Of a DNA stretch of 64,000 nt, positions 24,360-33,305 are shown in pieces. How positions within the stretch are numbered: the first letter of the stretch is position 1; every line of letters starts with the position of its first letter. The notes under the pieces are model-generated. The model was given only the letters and a program-made list of their open reading frames with translations, ran no database searches and had not been told where the DNA came from. The DNA lies in contig JANTQA010000023.1 in the NCBI GenBank assembly GCA_027625915.1, positions 15,810,001-15,874,000 on the forward strand. The letters are read 5' to 3'. The translations under genes were made by a program, and so were the position numbers. This stretch comes from Anaeramoeba flamelloides (Eukaryota > Metamonada > Anaeramoebidae).

Positions 24360-24952
24360 AGCTATTTCCAAAAAAGTTGGGTAAATTTATTTGAAAATTT
24401 CTTTATTAAACTTTATCAATCTATAACTATTTAAAAATAAAAAATCATTAACTACCATTTATTAATTCTTAAGAATAATTAAATTTGTTTGTTTGTCATT
24501 ATAAAAATACAAGGTTTTACATTTTCTGTTCTAAATTTTATCTGAATAATTTTAGGAGCAAAAATTGCTACTTATTATTTTCCTTTTGATTGAAAAAATC
24601 ATTTTTCATAACTTTGTTTAATCTCGAAAAATATCACAAGAGAATGGAAAAGTTATAAATGTATAAGATTGTTTAAATAATCATTATATTTCCTTACTAT
24701 ATTGTACAATTTTTTTATTAAAATTGGTTATACATTGTTTTTTTCCAAAAAAAGTGCAATTTTTTGTTTTTATTTCATTTTTAGCAAATATTTTAAAGAA
24801 CATATTTTGAATTAAATACCATAGCAATTGATTCAATCAGTATTAATATTTCACTTAATTTAATATTGTCAATTTACAAGGAGATCCATCCCCAAAGATG
24901 ATTTTCTATGAAAAGTAAAAAACAAAATTATTCACTTTTTTGAATATGCCCT
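24360..24952. mobile_element. Decayed copy of the AGSTATTTCC transposon family (copy C)
   Basis: It begins AGCTATTTCCAAAAAAGTTGG and ends near CACTTTTTTGAATATGCCCT. The interior blocks ATCATTAACTACCATTTA, TTTTATCTGAATAATTTTAGGAG and GTATTAATATTTCACTTAATTT match copies at 31.3, 53.6 and 56.9 kb. The right end is eroded. It has the same orientation as the 56.9 kb copy and lies about 250 bp past the MFS stop. Confidence 0.6.
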
Positions 24953-25228
24953 AGATCTCAATCCCAACATTCAAACAAAAGAACAAAAACTATTAAATAA
25001 AAAAATCAAAATTTGATAAAAGATTAACTAAAACCCTTTTATCAAACAAATTTCGATAAATAATTCAAATTCTAATATAAAAAATAATAATAAAAGATAT
25101 TATAATCTACCCAAAGTCATTTTTTTTAGATCTACATCGAAAAAAATCTTTAATAATAAAAAAATTTCAAGAAAAGGTATATATTTAATCTTCATTTTTT
25201 TTCAAAATCAACCTACCATTTGATATTG

Positions 25229-25260
<32 letters not shown>

Positions 25261-25263
25261 AAA

Positions 25264-25548
25264 AAGGTTCATTTGACCAATCCCCAATTACCACGAAATA
25301 TTTCTGAATATTTTATTCTAAATAATATTGTGGATATATGTTTTGATACCAAACTAGGAAATCTTGAAAAATATACTATTATATATTATCAAAAAACCCT
25401 TTCCAAATTTTTAACTGGCTTGATATTATTTATCTTAGGAAGAAGAGTTACCAAGGAAAAAAAGATCAAGTCGTTATTTATTAATACTGTAATATTTAAA
25501 CATCAAAGTACGTCTAACTTGAAAAAAAAAACGAAAAGACAAAGATAA
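25264..25548 (+). pseudogene. Degenerate protein-coding relic, homologous to 30915-31073
   Basis: A 91-codon frame that begins at TTG after a poly-A tract and ends KKKTKRQR. Its last 120 bases match the minus strand of 31073-30915: GGAAGAAGAGTTAC, AGGAAAAA-GATCAAGT, TTATTAATACTG and AACTTGAAAA. In the register of the better copy this one contains stops, so the open frame seen here is likely accidental. Function unknown. Confidence 0.35.
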
Positions 25549-25576
25549 AAATATCAAGGTTAGAAAGCAAATGAGA

Positions 25577-25608
<32 letters not shown>

Positions 25609-26139
25609 AACAATTAAATAAACAATCATTATAATCAACTATCAAACGTACCCCAATTATTTAAAAGTACCGTTGTTGCAATTTTCCATATTCTAAATCA
25701 TTATTCATTGTTTGTTTCAAAAAAATACTCTATTTATGCATACTATACTAATAATAGACTAATATAAATATGAGTTGAGAGAAATTATGAAAAAGTAAAT
25801 TTTACCTTTGTTTTTCAAAAATATTATGTTTGGTCAAAACACTTTTTGGTGTATCAACATTCGAACTTTTCTTTAAAATGGTTTTAAAACAACCTTTTCA
25901 TTATTAAAATGCCAATTTCAGTTTCTTTTTAGATTTTAGGTAGTTTTACTTCAAGACTACCATTTTACTTGAAGATAATTTGGATAGAACTATTAAAAAT
26001 ATCAAAAAATAATTGATTTTAAATTTCACAAAAATTTTATATTAAAAAAATTTTTATAAAATTTTTCTCAAAATCCAAAACAATCCCAACAATTGTGATG
26101 TACTTTTTTTTAGTTTTTGGATTTATTTTTTTTAATTAT

Positions 26140-26290
26140 TAAACAATCAGGTTTTTATAGATTTAGAATGATTTATAAGTGAATTAGTAATCAGATTTAA
26201 TTATTAGTTTTCCTAGAATACTATAGTAATATATTTTTTTTCTTCATTTTATTATTGCGGGTTAGTTATAATTTTTAAATGGAGTTTATT
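26140..26290. repeat. Dispersed repeat, copy 1 (also 40835-41035 and 54550-54720)
   Basis: It shares CAGGTTTTTATAGATTTAGAATG, AGTGAATT, ATCAGATTTAATTATTAGTT and a GTTATAATTTTTAAATGG-like end with 54550-54720 in the same orientation, and with 40835-41035 inverted. It is non-coding. Confidence 0.55.
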
Positions 26291-27104
26291 CGATGAACTT
26301 AGAATTTTAAATGAAATAGACTAATTTCAAAGTTGTGAAGTATAAAACAAGTGAAACCTTATCTGATTTAAAGGTCAAAACCCGGTATATTAATAATTAT
26401 TCTGCAAATCTTTTTAAAAAATGAAAAAAACTGTTACTTTTTTGGGGTTCTAAATATTAATTTTTAAATACTAAAATACCATTATTCTAAGTTTCTATCT
26501 TTAGATTTAGATAAGGAATTAAAAAAAAATTTTTTTCAAAATTAAAAGTTATATTCGGGATAATTTATATAAAATCAAATAATAGTTACTTAAATTATAT
26601 TTAAAAAAGAACTTTTTGAGTCATTTGAATAACGGGCTACTCATATCTTGACCACAAATTACTATATTCTTTTATTAGAGACAAATATGTGTTGACTCTA
26701 ATTCCTTAACAACATACTACAGGAAATTATCATCAAAAGCAAAAAAAATATTTTTGTAATTGTAATTCTTCTTCTGATTTTAATGTAAAGGGTCAACAGA
26801 GGAAAAACATACACCTCAACAATAATAACGAAGTTTAATACAATTTTGTTCATTATTCTCAAATCTTAATTTCTTATTTGTACCTTTATAATCAAAATTC
26901 TATTCATTGCTCAAATTTCATAAAAAAAAATGGGAAATTAATCTTGATCTACCTTTTAATTTCAAAAAGTGTTTTCTCTGAGCTAACTAAACGATAAACA
27001 ATTAAACAAAATACACAACCAATGCTAAACTAACCTAAATTTAATTAATTGCTAGGAAATCATTTTTTCTAAAAAGATCCTTTTCTCTTAATAATTCCTA
27101 AAAT

Positions 27105-27521
27105 ATGGTTTGAATTTTCTTTTTGTTTTAAACGTCATCTTCAAATCAAAACTCTTACTTTTGTATTTGATTTATTTTAATTTTCACCTTAGCCAAAAGA
27201 AGTTAAACACATCAAAGAATTTATGAAACTTAGCAAAAAAGAAGACATGAAATGTAATTTGATTTCCCATTGTTTTGTTTTTTTTTTTTTTACTTTTTTG
27301 ATTTTACTTTTTTTTCTTGTTACTTTTTTTTTTTATTTTTGAATAATTTTTTTTTTAAAGATGTTGTTGTTAAAAAGCTTGGTGAAAATGGTCGAAAATT
27401 CAAACTTAGAGGAAGTAAATACCTTTACACATTCAAAATTTATGATGAAGACAAAGCCAAAAAATTACAAGATGGTCTTCCAATCGAACTTGAAAAAAGA
27501 GGACCACTTTTCAAAAAATAA
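27105..27521 (+). CDS. RPL38: 60S ribosomal protein L38 (eL38), 3 exons, 74 aa
   Basis: Inferred exons 27105-27107 (the ATG only), 27193-27253 and 27361-27521. They join to MPKEVKHIKEFMKLSKKEDM then KYVVVKKLGENGRKFKLRG then SKYLYTFKIYDEDKAKKL. Family landmarks are all present: PK-x-I-x-x-IK-x-F near the start, KKxKxxxKFKxR, SKYLYT, and (D/E)KAxKLxxxLP. Usual family length is 70 aa, so 74 fits. The protein is a small structural component of the large cytosolic ribosomal subunit. Intron 2 is GTAATT...AAG, 107 bp. Intron 1 begins with GTTTGA, a weak donor, so the first exon is less certain than the other two, but the phase fits and the ATG-then-intron arrangement is common in ribosomal protein genes. 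Confidence in the family is high. Confidence 0.88.
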
Positions 27522-28621
27522 TTCAATTCATTTTTTGAACTCAAAACAAAATAGACACATATTTAGAATTTTTTAAAGTTTCAAAAACCACTCTTTGAGT
27601 CACAAAGTTTAATCTTAAACTTTAAAAGAACAACACAATTAAAATAATAAAAGATCTATTTGTTTTTTTAAAAAATAGAAAGAAACAAGCACAAGCTAAC
27701 CATTTTTTTTTTCACTTTTTTTTCTTTGCTTCTTTTTTAAAAATCCCAACCAAATTTTTTTCAAAACAGAACCACAATTACACCAATTTAACAATCCTTG
27801 AAAATTTTCTTTTGACTAGACAACTTTCTTCACGATCACTTTGATCTCTAGAAAATAACCGATTGCTATTTTTTTTTTTTCGTAATTTTTGTTGTCTAAC
27901 TCCAAAATGGATTAAACATTGTTCCTTTCTAAAATAAAATATATTGTTTAAATGACCAGATCCGTTTCATTGGATACTACAACGCTTGAAATAAACGGTT
28001 ACAAAAGACCATAGACAAAAATTTCAAAAATTGAATTTTTTAGTTCTTCACGGATTGGTAATTATTTTTCACCTTTTCATTCATAAACTGAATGTTTTTT
28101 TGGATTCTTGTTGGTTTTTCTTTCATTTTAAAAAACTGTGACCAAAAAGTTTTCAAACGGATCTTTCAAACAATCTATGAAATCCAATAGTCAGATTTTT
28201 CAGATACAAACCGTGAACTTTTATTGATACTGATAAATTCAAATAAATATCTGAAAATTTTCACTTCATTTTCCATTTGACAAATTGTTTTCCACAAGCT
28301 TTGAAGCAAGTATTTTATTCTTTTAAATGTTAAAAATCTTTGTTAAATTGGTTGTGTTTAAAAAGGTTGTTTCTCTTGAGTTGTTTTAAAAGTTGAGATA
28401 TGAGATTACAAAATGGGAAATTAAACTAAAAATTTTATTAAATATATTTGAATTTATCGGCAAATTTAAATAAATGTTTTAAAAATTTTTGCTTTCTTTT
28501 TCATTTTACAAATATTTTTAAATTTCGCAAAGAATGAAACAATTTGATTGATTTAAATGTTAAAAAACTTTTGTAAAATGAGTTGATCTTCACGAAATGT
28601 TTTGAGTCAAGAAGTGTTTTA

Positions 28622-29553
28622 AGGGACTAGTCTCTATTAATTTTTTTTTTGACCAATAACTAAATAAGGAATCCGTATCTAGAAACATGTTTAAAATTGA
28701 TAAAAAACAGAGTTTTTTCAATGTTAGAACTTTTAGTTCTTGTTTTTTTAAAAAAATTTTACAATTCGTCAAAAAAAGTGAATTTTAAAAATTTTTTTTG
28801 AAAAAAGATCTTGAACGGATGAGAATTTTTTGATTAATTTTGGATTTAATTATTTTCTCAAAAATAATATTTATTCTCATTTTTAAAAACGAAAAAATAA
28901 TTGAAAACTAGTGAATATTTTCTCTTTCACTTCTTTTCATCCAACTTGACTCTATAAAGAACTCAATTTGTTTTATCAATTTTGCTTTTACAAAAAATAG
29001 TTCTTATTCTTTTCTTTTATTTTTTCTGACTCTGACAAAAACTTTTGGAATGATAATTTGGGAACACTTAAAAAAACTTCAAATTTGACAAAAACCAAAG
29101 AAAGTAAACTCAAAAAGTAGATTCATGAAAAAAAAAGAAGGGTCCAGGAAAAGAAAGAAAATCTTTTATTAAGAGTAAAGCATATAATGCATATTTTTTT
29201 CGAATCAAACTGTTTTTTCATGCAAATCCAAAAAAACCTTTTCAGGTTTATTTTTCAAATTATTTTTTGTAGGTCTTCCACAAACACAACAAGGTTTTGC
29301 TTTCTTGCTCATTTTTTTTTTATATTTTGAATTTTTGTGAAAAGTTGAAAAAAAGCAACTTTCACAAAAGTGAAAAAATGGAAAAATTTTTTATTTCTAT
29401 AAAAACAATAACTAAATTTAATGAATGTCATTTATCGAGATTTCATTACTATACACAGAAGTTTTTTACTTTGGTTTCAAATCTACGTAATTGGCAAAAA
29501 ATTTTAAATCTCTATTAAATTTACCTAAAAAAATTAAATAGAGACTAGTCCCT
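28622..29553 (-). mobile_element. 932 bp non-autonomous DNA transposon, AGGGACTAGTC family (copy 1)
   Basis: Ends are AGGGACTAGTCTCTATTAAT and its near-perfect inverse complement, with TA (also readable as TTAA) on both flanks. It matches 48557-49486 almost end to end in inverted orientation. The element is shown on the strand of its only conserved frame. A TA flank and a TIR of about 17 bp fit Tc1/mariner, while TTAA would fit piggyBac. No transposase is present. Confidence 0.8.
29205..29312 (-). CDS. 35-residue CxxC peptide inside the 932 bp transposon
   Basis: An ATG frame of 35 codons ending in TGA: MSKKAKPCCVCGRPTKN then NLKNKPEKVFLDLHEKTV. The partner transposon at 48.8 kb keeps the same start, stop and length with about five substitutions, including partial loss of the Cys cluster. 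It could be the remnant N-terminal zinc-binding end of a transposase. No splice donor leading to further coding sequence was recognised. Whether it is translated is unknown. Confidence 0.35.
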   Translation of the reverse strand: MSKKAKPCCVCGRPTKNNLKNKPEKVFLDLHEKTV

Positions 29554-29659
29554 TAAAGTCATAAGATTTACAAATTATTAAAAATGAAATTGAACTAAAA
29601 AAATTTTTTGGTTTGTTTTGAATTTGCAAATATTTCAAGTTTTTTTGAAATTTAGGAAG

Positions 29660-30010
29660 CCGTTTTCAAGTGAAAATGGTGAAATTGTTGACAAAAACGC
29701 ACAATGAAAGAGTTTTTTTCATCTCAGAATATTTACCCACAGAGAATTTGGTTTTCAAAAAAGGGTAAATTATCACAATCCCAACAATTTTTCACAATTT
29801 TACACTTCTTAGATCTTCCAAAACTTGATTTTAATAATTTAATAATTTCCATTTCAAATAAATAAACACAAAAAAATCCCTCAAGCTGTTCTAAATATTG
29901 TTTAGAGTTACTTTTGTAAGTTTAAAATGTTTTAAAATTTGACTTTGTACTTGAAAATCCCTTACAGCTTTTTATTTTTTCAAGAATTTTTCAATCAAAG
30001 ATCGGTTTTT
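29660..30010. repeat. Dispersed repeat, copy 2 (partner at 2620-2970)
   Basis: Direct-orientation match to 2620-2970, including GTGAAATTGTTG, TTTTCAAAAAAGGGTAAATT, GTACTTGAAAATCCCTTA and CAAAGATCGGTTTTTTAATT. It starts about 100 bp after the 932 bp transposon. Confidence 0.5.
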
Positions 30011-30468
30011 TAATTTCAATTTATTTTTTTAACTTTTTTGCTTGTCAATTTTTCGATTTTGATTTTTAGCCATAAAGATAATTTGAGTGTGCATATTTCA
30101 TTAATTATTGTAAAATCTATGATTTTTGGCTTCAATTTCTGAAAAATTAAAATTTAAAACCTTGAGAATAATTTACACATCTTAAATAATGACAAAACAT
30201 TTATACAATAGTTCGTTTTGAAATGGATTTTTTGATTGTTCTCTTTTTAGAATATCATGGCATATAAAATAATACGTGTGTTGTTAATTCTACACAGGTT
30301 TTCAAGATAGACCTTTACTAATCCCAAAAAAAAAAAATGCTTTGAATTTAAAAATACAGGAATATGTTTTAATAATGAAAAATAAAATAATAATAAGTTA
30401 AATAATAAAAGGAATAAGAAATGATAATATTTAAATTAATATTTATTTGCTTATTTCTTAATTAAACA

Positions 30469-30472
<4 letters not shown>

Positions 30473-30504
<32 letters not shown>
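30473..30504. repeat. (TA)n microsatellite
   Basis: About 16 uninterrupted TA units. Similar runs occur near 1533, 40900, 44057, 53470, 53576, 54180 and 54909. Confidence 0.9.
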
Positions 30505-30512
<8 letters not shown>

Positions 30513-30914
30513 TGGACAAGTGTAAATTACACTCTAAATGTCCGTTTACTTAAATTTCCTCAAAGATAATTTAAGCGTAAAATCCTAGATTTCACGATTG
30601 TTCAAGGGAAACACACTCATTTTTTTTTCTGTTTAAAAAGCAAAAACAAAAAATTGAAAAGAAGAAAGGAAAAAAAAAAAAAAAATGAAATTTAAAAAGG
30701 GTTTCTAAGAAGAAATTGGTAAAAAATCAAAAAAAAAAACCAAAAAATGCTATTTTTAATTAAGAACTCCCAAAAACCACATCCAGGGTACTTTTGGTTT
30801 ATTTAATAATTTGATAATTGATCATGAATGTTCACTTTGGGATTGTTGTTTTAATTGTTGTAATTTCAATTTTCTTTTTTGATCTGATTTGCTTTAAACC
30901 TTTTATTTTAGCCT

Positions 30915-31073
30915 TTACCTTTTTGTTTTTATTTTCAAGTTACTCACACTTTCGTGTTCCAGTGTCGCAGTATTAGCAAGTAACCACTTGATCTTTTTCC
31001 TTTGTAACTCTTCTTCCCAATATAAAGAAGATTCAGCAAGGGGAAAAATGGAAAAAAATAAAAAAAAATCTTT
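30915..31073 (-). pseudogene. Orphan coding-like exon or relic, homologous to 25430-25550
   Basis: An open minus-strand stretch of about 53 codons without Met, reading FPLAESSLYWEEELQRKK then IKWLLANTATLEHESVSN then LKIKTKR and TAA. The end can also be read as a splice donor (AAAAG then GTAAAG). Residue use and G+C look like real coding sequence. The copy at 25.4 kb is homologous but broken. It could be an exon of an unrecognised gene or a transposon remnant. No family is recognised. Confidence 0.35.
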
Positions 31074-31279
31074 TTAATGAATCTACGTACAAGTTCTGTA
31101 TTTAAAACAAGGTATTAAAAAAAAAATGGTCCATGTTTTAATATCTATTTTTTTTTTGTCAAATAATATTAGGTGAAAGTTATTTCGAAAAAAGAGGAGG
31201 GAATTTATTTCAAAAGTATCTTTCTTAATCCCAATCTTAATAAAACTATTCAAATATACAAAATTGCTATTAATCATTA

Positions 31280-31775
31280 TTTATTGATTTTTGGTAATAA
31301 TTCAATTTGTTTGTTAATATGACACTACATAAATAAAATATATTAGAATTTCTCATCTTAATTTTATCTGATATTTTTTAGAAGTGAAAATTGGTGATTT
31401 TTATTTGCCTGTTGATCGAAAAAATCGTTTTCCTAATCGAGGTTTAATCTCGACAAATTTTCCAATAAAATTGAAACTTAAAACTGTATTTTGTTGTTTA
31501 AAAAATCATTTGAACCCTTGCCATATTGCCCGTTTTTTATTGAAATTGCTTGTACCACATTGTTTTCTCACAAAAAAAGTGCTATTTTTTTTTTACATTT
31601 TTAGGAAATATTTTAATGAACTTATTTTGAAATGGTCACTATAGATATTGATTCAATCAGTATTAATATTTCACTTAATTTGGTATTGTCAATTTCCGAC
31701 TAGATCAACTGACAAAGTGGATTTTTTATGAAATGGAATGTAAAAAAAAAATACACCACTTTTTTGGAAATAACT
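31280..31775. mobile_element. Left-truncated copy of the AGSTATTTCC family (copy D)
   Basis: The right end CCACTTTTTTGGAAATAACTT and interior blocks (ATTCAATTTGTTTGTTA, ATTTTATCTGATATTTTTTAG, AATCAGTATTAATATTTCAC) match the 53.6 and 56.9 kb elements. The left TIR is missing. It ends 58 bp from the stop codon of the RING gene, so that gene's 3' UTR is likely to include transposon sequence. Confidence 0.65.
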
Positions 31776-31832
31776 TCTGGGAGTGTGTGAATAATTTTGC
31801 TATTATTTGATAATCAGCTAATTTTCTATTTC

Positions 31833-33305
31833 TCATATTAATTTTGAAAATGATAAATTGTTACAAAGCCTTTTCTCTATTAAAAAATTCTTATTAATGT
31901 TGAATACGTTTGAATTAATTGGTTTGGATTTTGAATTCTTTATTAGGTCTGAAAAATCCTCGGTTAAAGCATTTTTGCAAATGACGCATTTTTCTGTGTA
32001 TTTGGATTTATGTAAACACTGTGAATGGAAACGATGTCCACATTCGAATTTTACTAAGTCTTGGTGATGAGATAACAAAGAAAAGCATAAATTGCAAGAG
32101 GACAATAAAGGGTTTCGTAAAGAAACTTGAATTTTAAACCAATCAAAATAAGAAAAAAATCTATTAACTCTTGGGTATGAATACAAGTATTTGTTTTCCA
32201 CTCTTGTCCAATTTTTTGAAAGGAAATGGTAATTATAATTACTTTGGGAATTGCTTTGGTTATTTTGTGAATTAGTACTATTCTTGTTGTTTTTGTTTTT
32301 GTTGTTGTTCTTGTTTTTGTTGTTCTTGTTCTTGTTTATGTTTTTGTGCTTGGTTCTGTTTACCGTGTTGTTTTGATTTTTCTTCAGAAGGGTTGAATAC
32401 CTTTTTGCGGTGCACTTAAACCAACAATTATAAAAAGCAAACCCAATGTTTTCTAAAGGACGATCGCATTCCAAACAATTTTTTGCAATGAACTCGGGAG
32501 GGTTTTTTGAACAGTAATCGTTTAAATGGATTGGCAGTCCGATTAAAATTCCACCCAATTTACAATTCGCTTTTGAATTGGTACACATTTTGAGGATAGT
32601 CAAGCCCATTTTCCTCATGCCATTTTTGTGTATGGGTATGAAAATTGCAGGCAATGTGCTATTTTTAAATGTGTCTGTTGAAGGGGCATTTTGAAAAGTT
32701 AGGTGTTCATTGAACTTGCGTTGAACGTAGAAGAAAGTCAATTGTTTTGAAAGATTTTCACCGTCACTCGTAGTTTTTTTCTTTTTTATTGTTTTTGGGT
32801 CCAATAGTAATTTTTTTTGGAAAATTAAATCGACAACACGATACGAATCTTTGACGGGTGTTCCCAAGAAATAAAATATTTGAGAATTAACTGGTTCTTT
32901 AATTTTTGAAGAAAGCAGTTTTTTCACTTGCTGGATATTCCACGAAATTGGAATATTTTTTAATTTGATAATCCTTTTGTGAACCACACTGATAGTAATT
33001 GTCACTTTTTTTCCAAACAACGATCCTGAGAAGCTTTGTTTAAATATTTTTGGTGAATTCAGGACCCTTGCAATTAAAAGACCCGAGTCATATTCATAGT
33101 ATTCATATTTTACATTTTGTTTCACTGGTTGGTTATTGTGGTATAATGAAATACATAAAGGATTAACTTTTAAGATTTGGCTTAATAAAGGCAAAAGATA
33201 TGAATAAAGGGGTTGTGTTCTTTCTGTACTTTGTTTAATTGATAGAGTAATTGTTGAAAGTTTCGGTGAGAAAAAATAGAGAATATAGATCCTTAATTTT
33301 TTCAT
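31833..33305 (-). CDS. RING-H2 protein with candidate N-terminal ubiquitin-like folds, 490 aa
   Basis: An intact frame ending in TAA or TAG context at 31833. It opens upstream to 33416 without ATG, so the first ATG (MKKLRIYILYF, 33305) is chosen. Residues 1-85 and about 100-165 look like two beta-grasp ubiquitin-like folds; the second reads VTISVVHKRI, then WNIQQVKKLLSSKI, then YFLGTPVKD. Residues about 235-315 hold a cysteine group with NCLECDRPLE and NCWFKCTAKR that may bind zinc. A Lys/Asn-rich linker follows. The RING is C404-x2-C407-x14-C422-x-H424-x2-H427-x2-C430-x9-C440-x2-C443, the RING-H2 pattern. Such domains recruit E2 enzymes and act as ubiquitin ligases; ligase activity here is inferred. 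The UBL assignment rests on pattern only. No membrane segment or signal peptide is evident. Copy D of a transposon lies just downstream. Confidence 0.8.
   Translation of the reverse strand: MKKLRIYILYFFSPKLSTITLSIKQSTERTQPLYSYLLPLLSQILKVNPLCISLYHNNQPVKQNVKYEYYEYDSGLLIARVLNSPKIFKQSFSGSLFGKKVTITISVVHKRIIKLKNIPISWNIQQVKKLLSSKIKEPVNSQIFYFLGTPVKDSYRVVDLIFQKKLLLDPKTIKKKKTTSDGENLSKQLTFFYVQRKFNEHLTFQNAPSTDTFKNSTLPAIFIPIHKNGMRKMGLTILKMCTNSKANCKLGGILIGLPIHLNDYCSKNPPEFIAKNCLECDRPLENIGFAFYNCWFKCTAKRYSTLLKKNQNNTVNRTKHKNINKNKNNKNKNNNKNKNNKNSTNSQNNQSNSQSNYNYHFLSKNWTRVENKYLYSYPRVNRFFSYFDWFKIQVSLRNPLLSSCNLCFSLLSHHQDLVKFECGHRFHSQCLHKSKYTEKCVICKNALTEDFSDLIKNSKSKPINSNVFNINKNFLIEKRLCNNLSFSKLI

Noticed and set aside
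31384-31644. 86-codon frame inside transposon copy D
   Set aside because: The equivalent frame in copies A, B and C is not conserved in length or register, so it is not a transposase remnant I can support.
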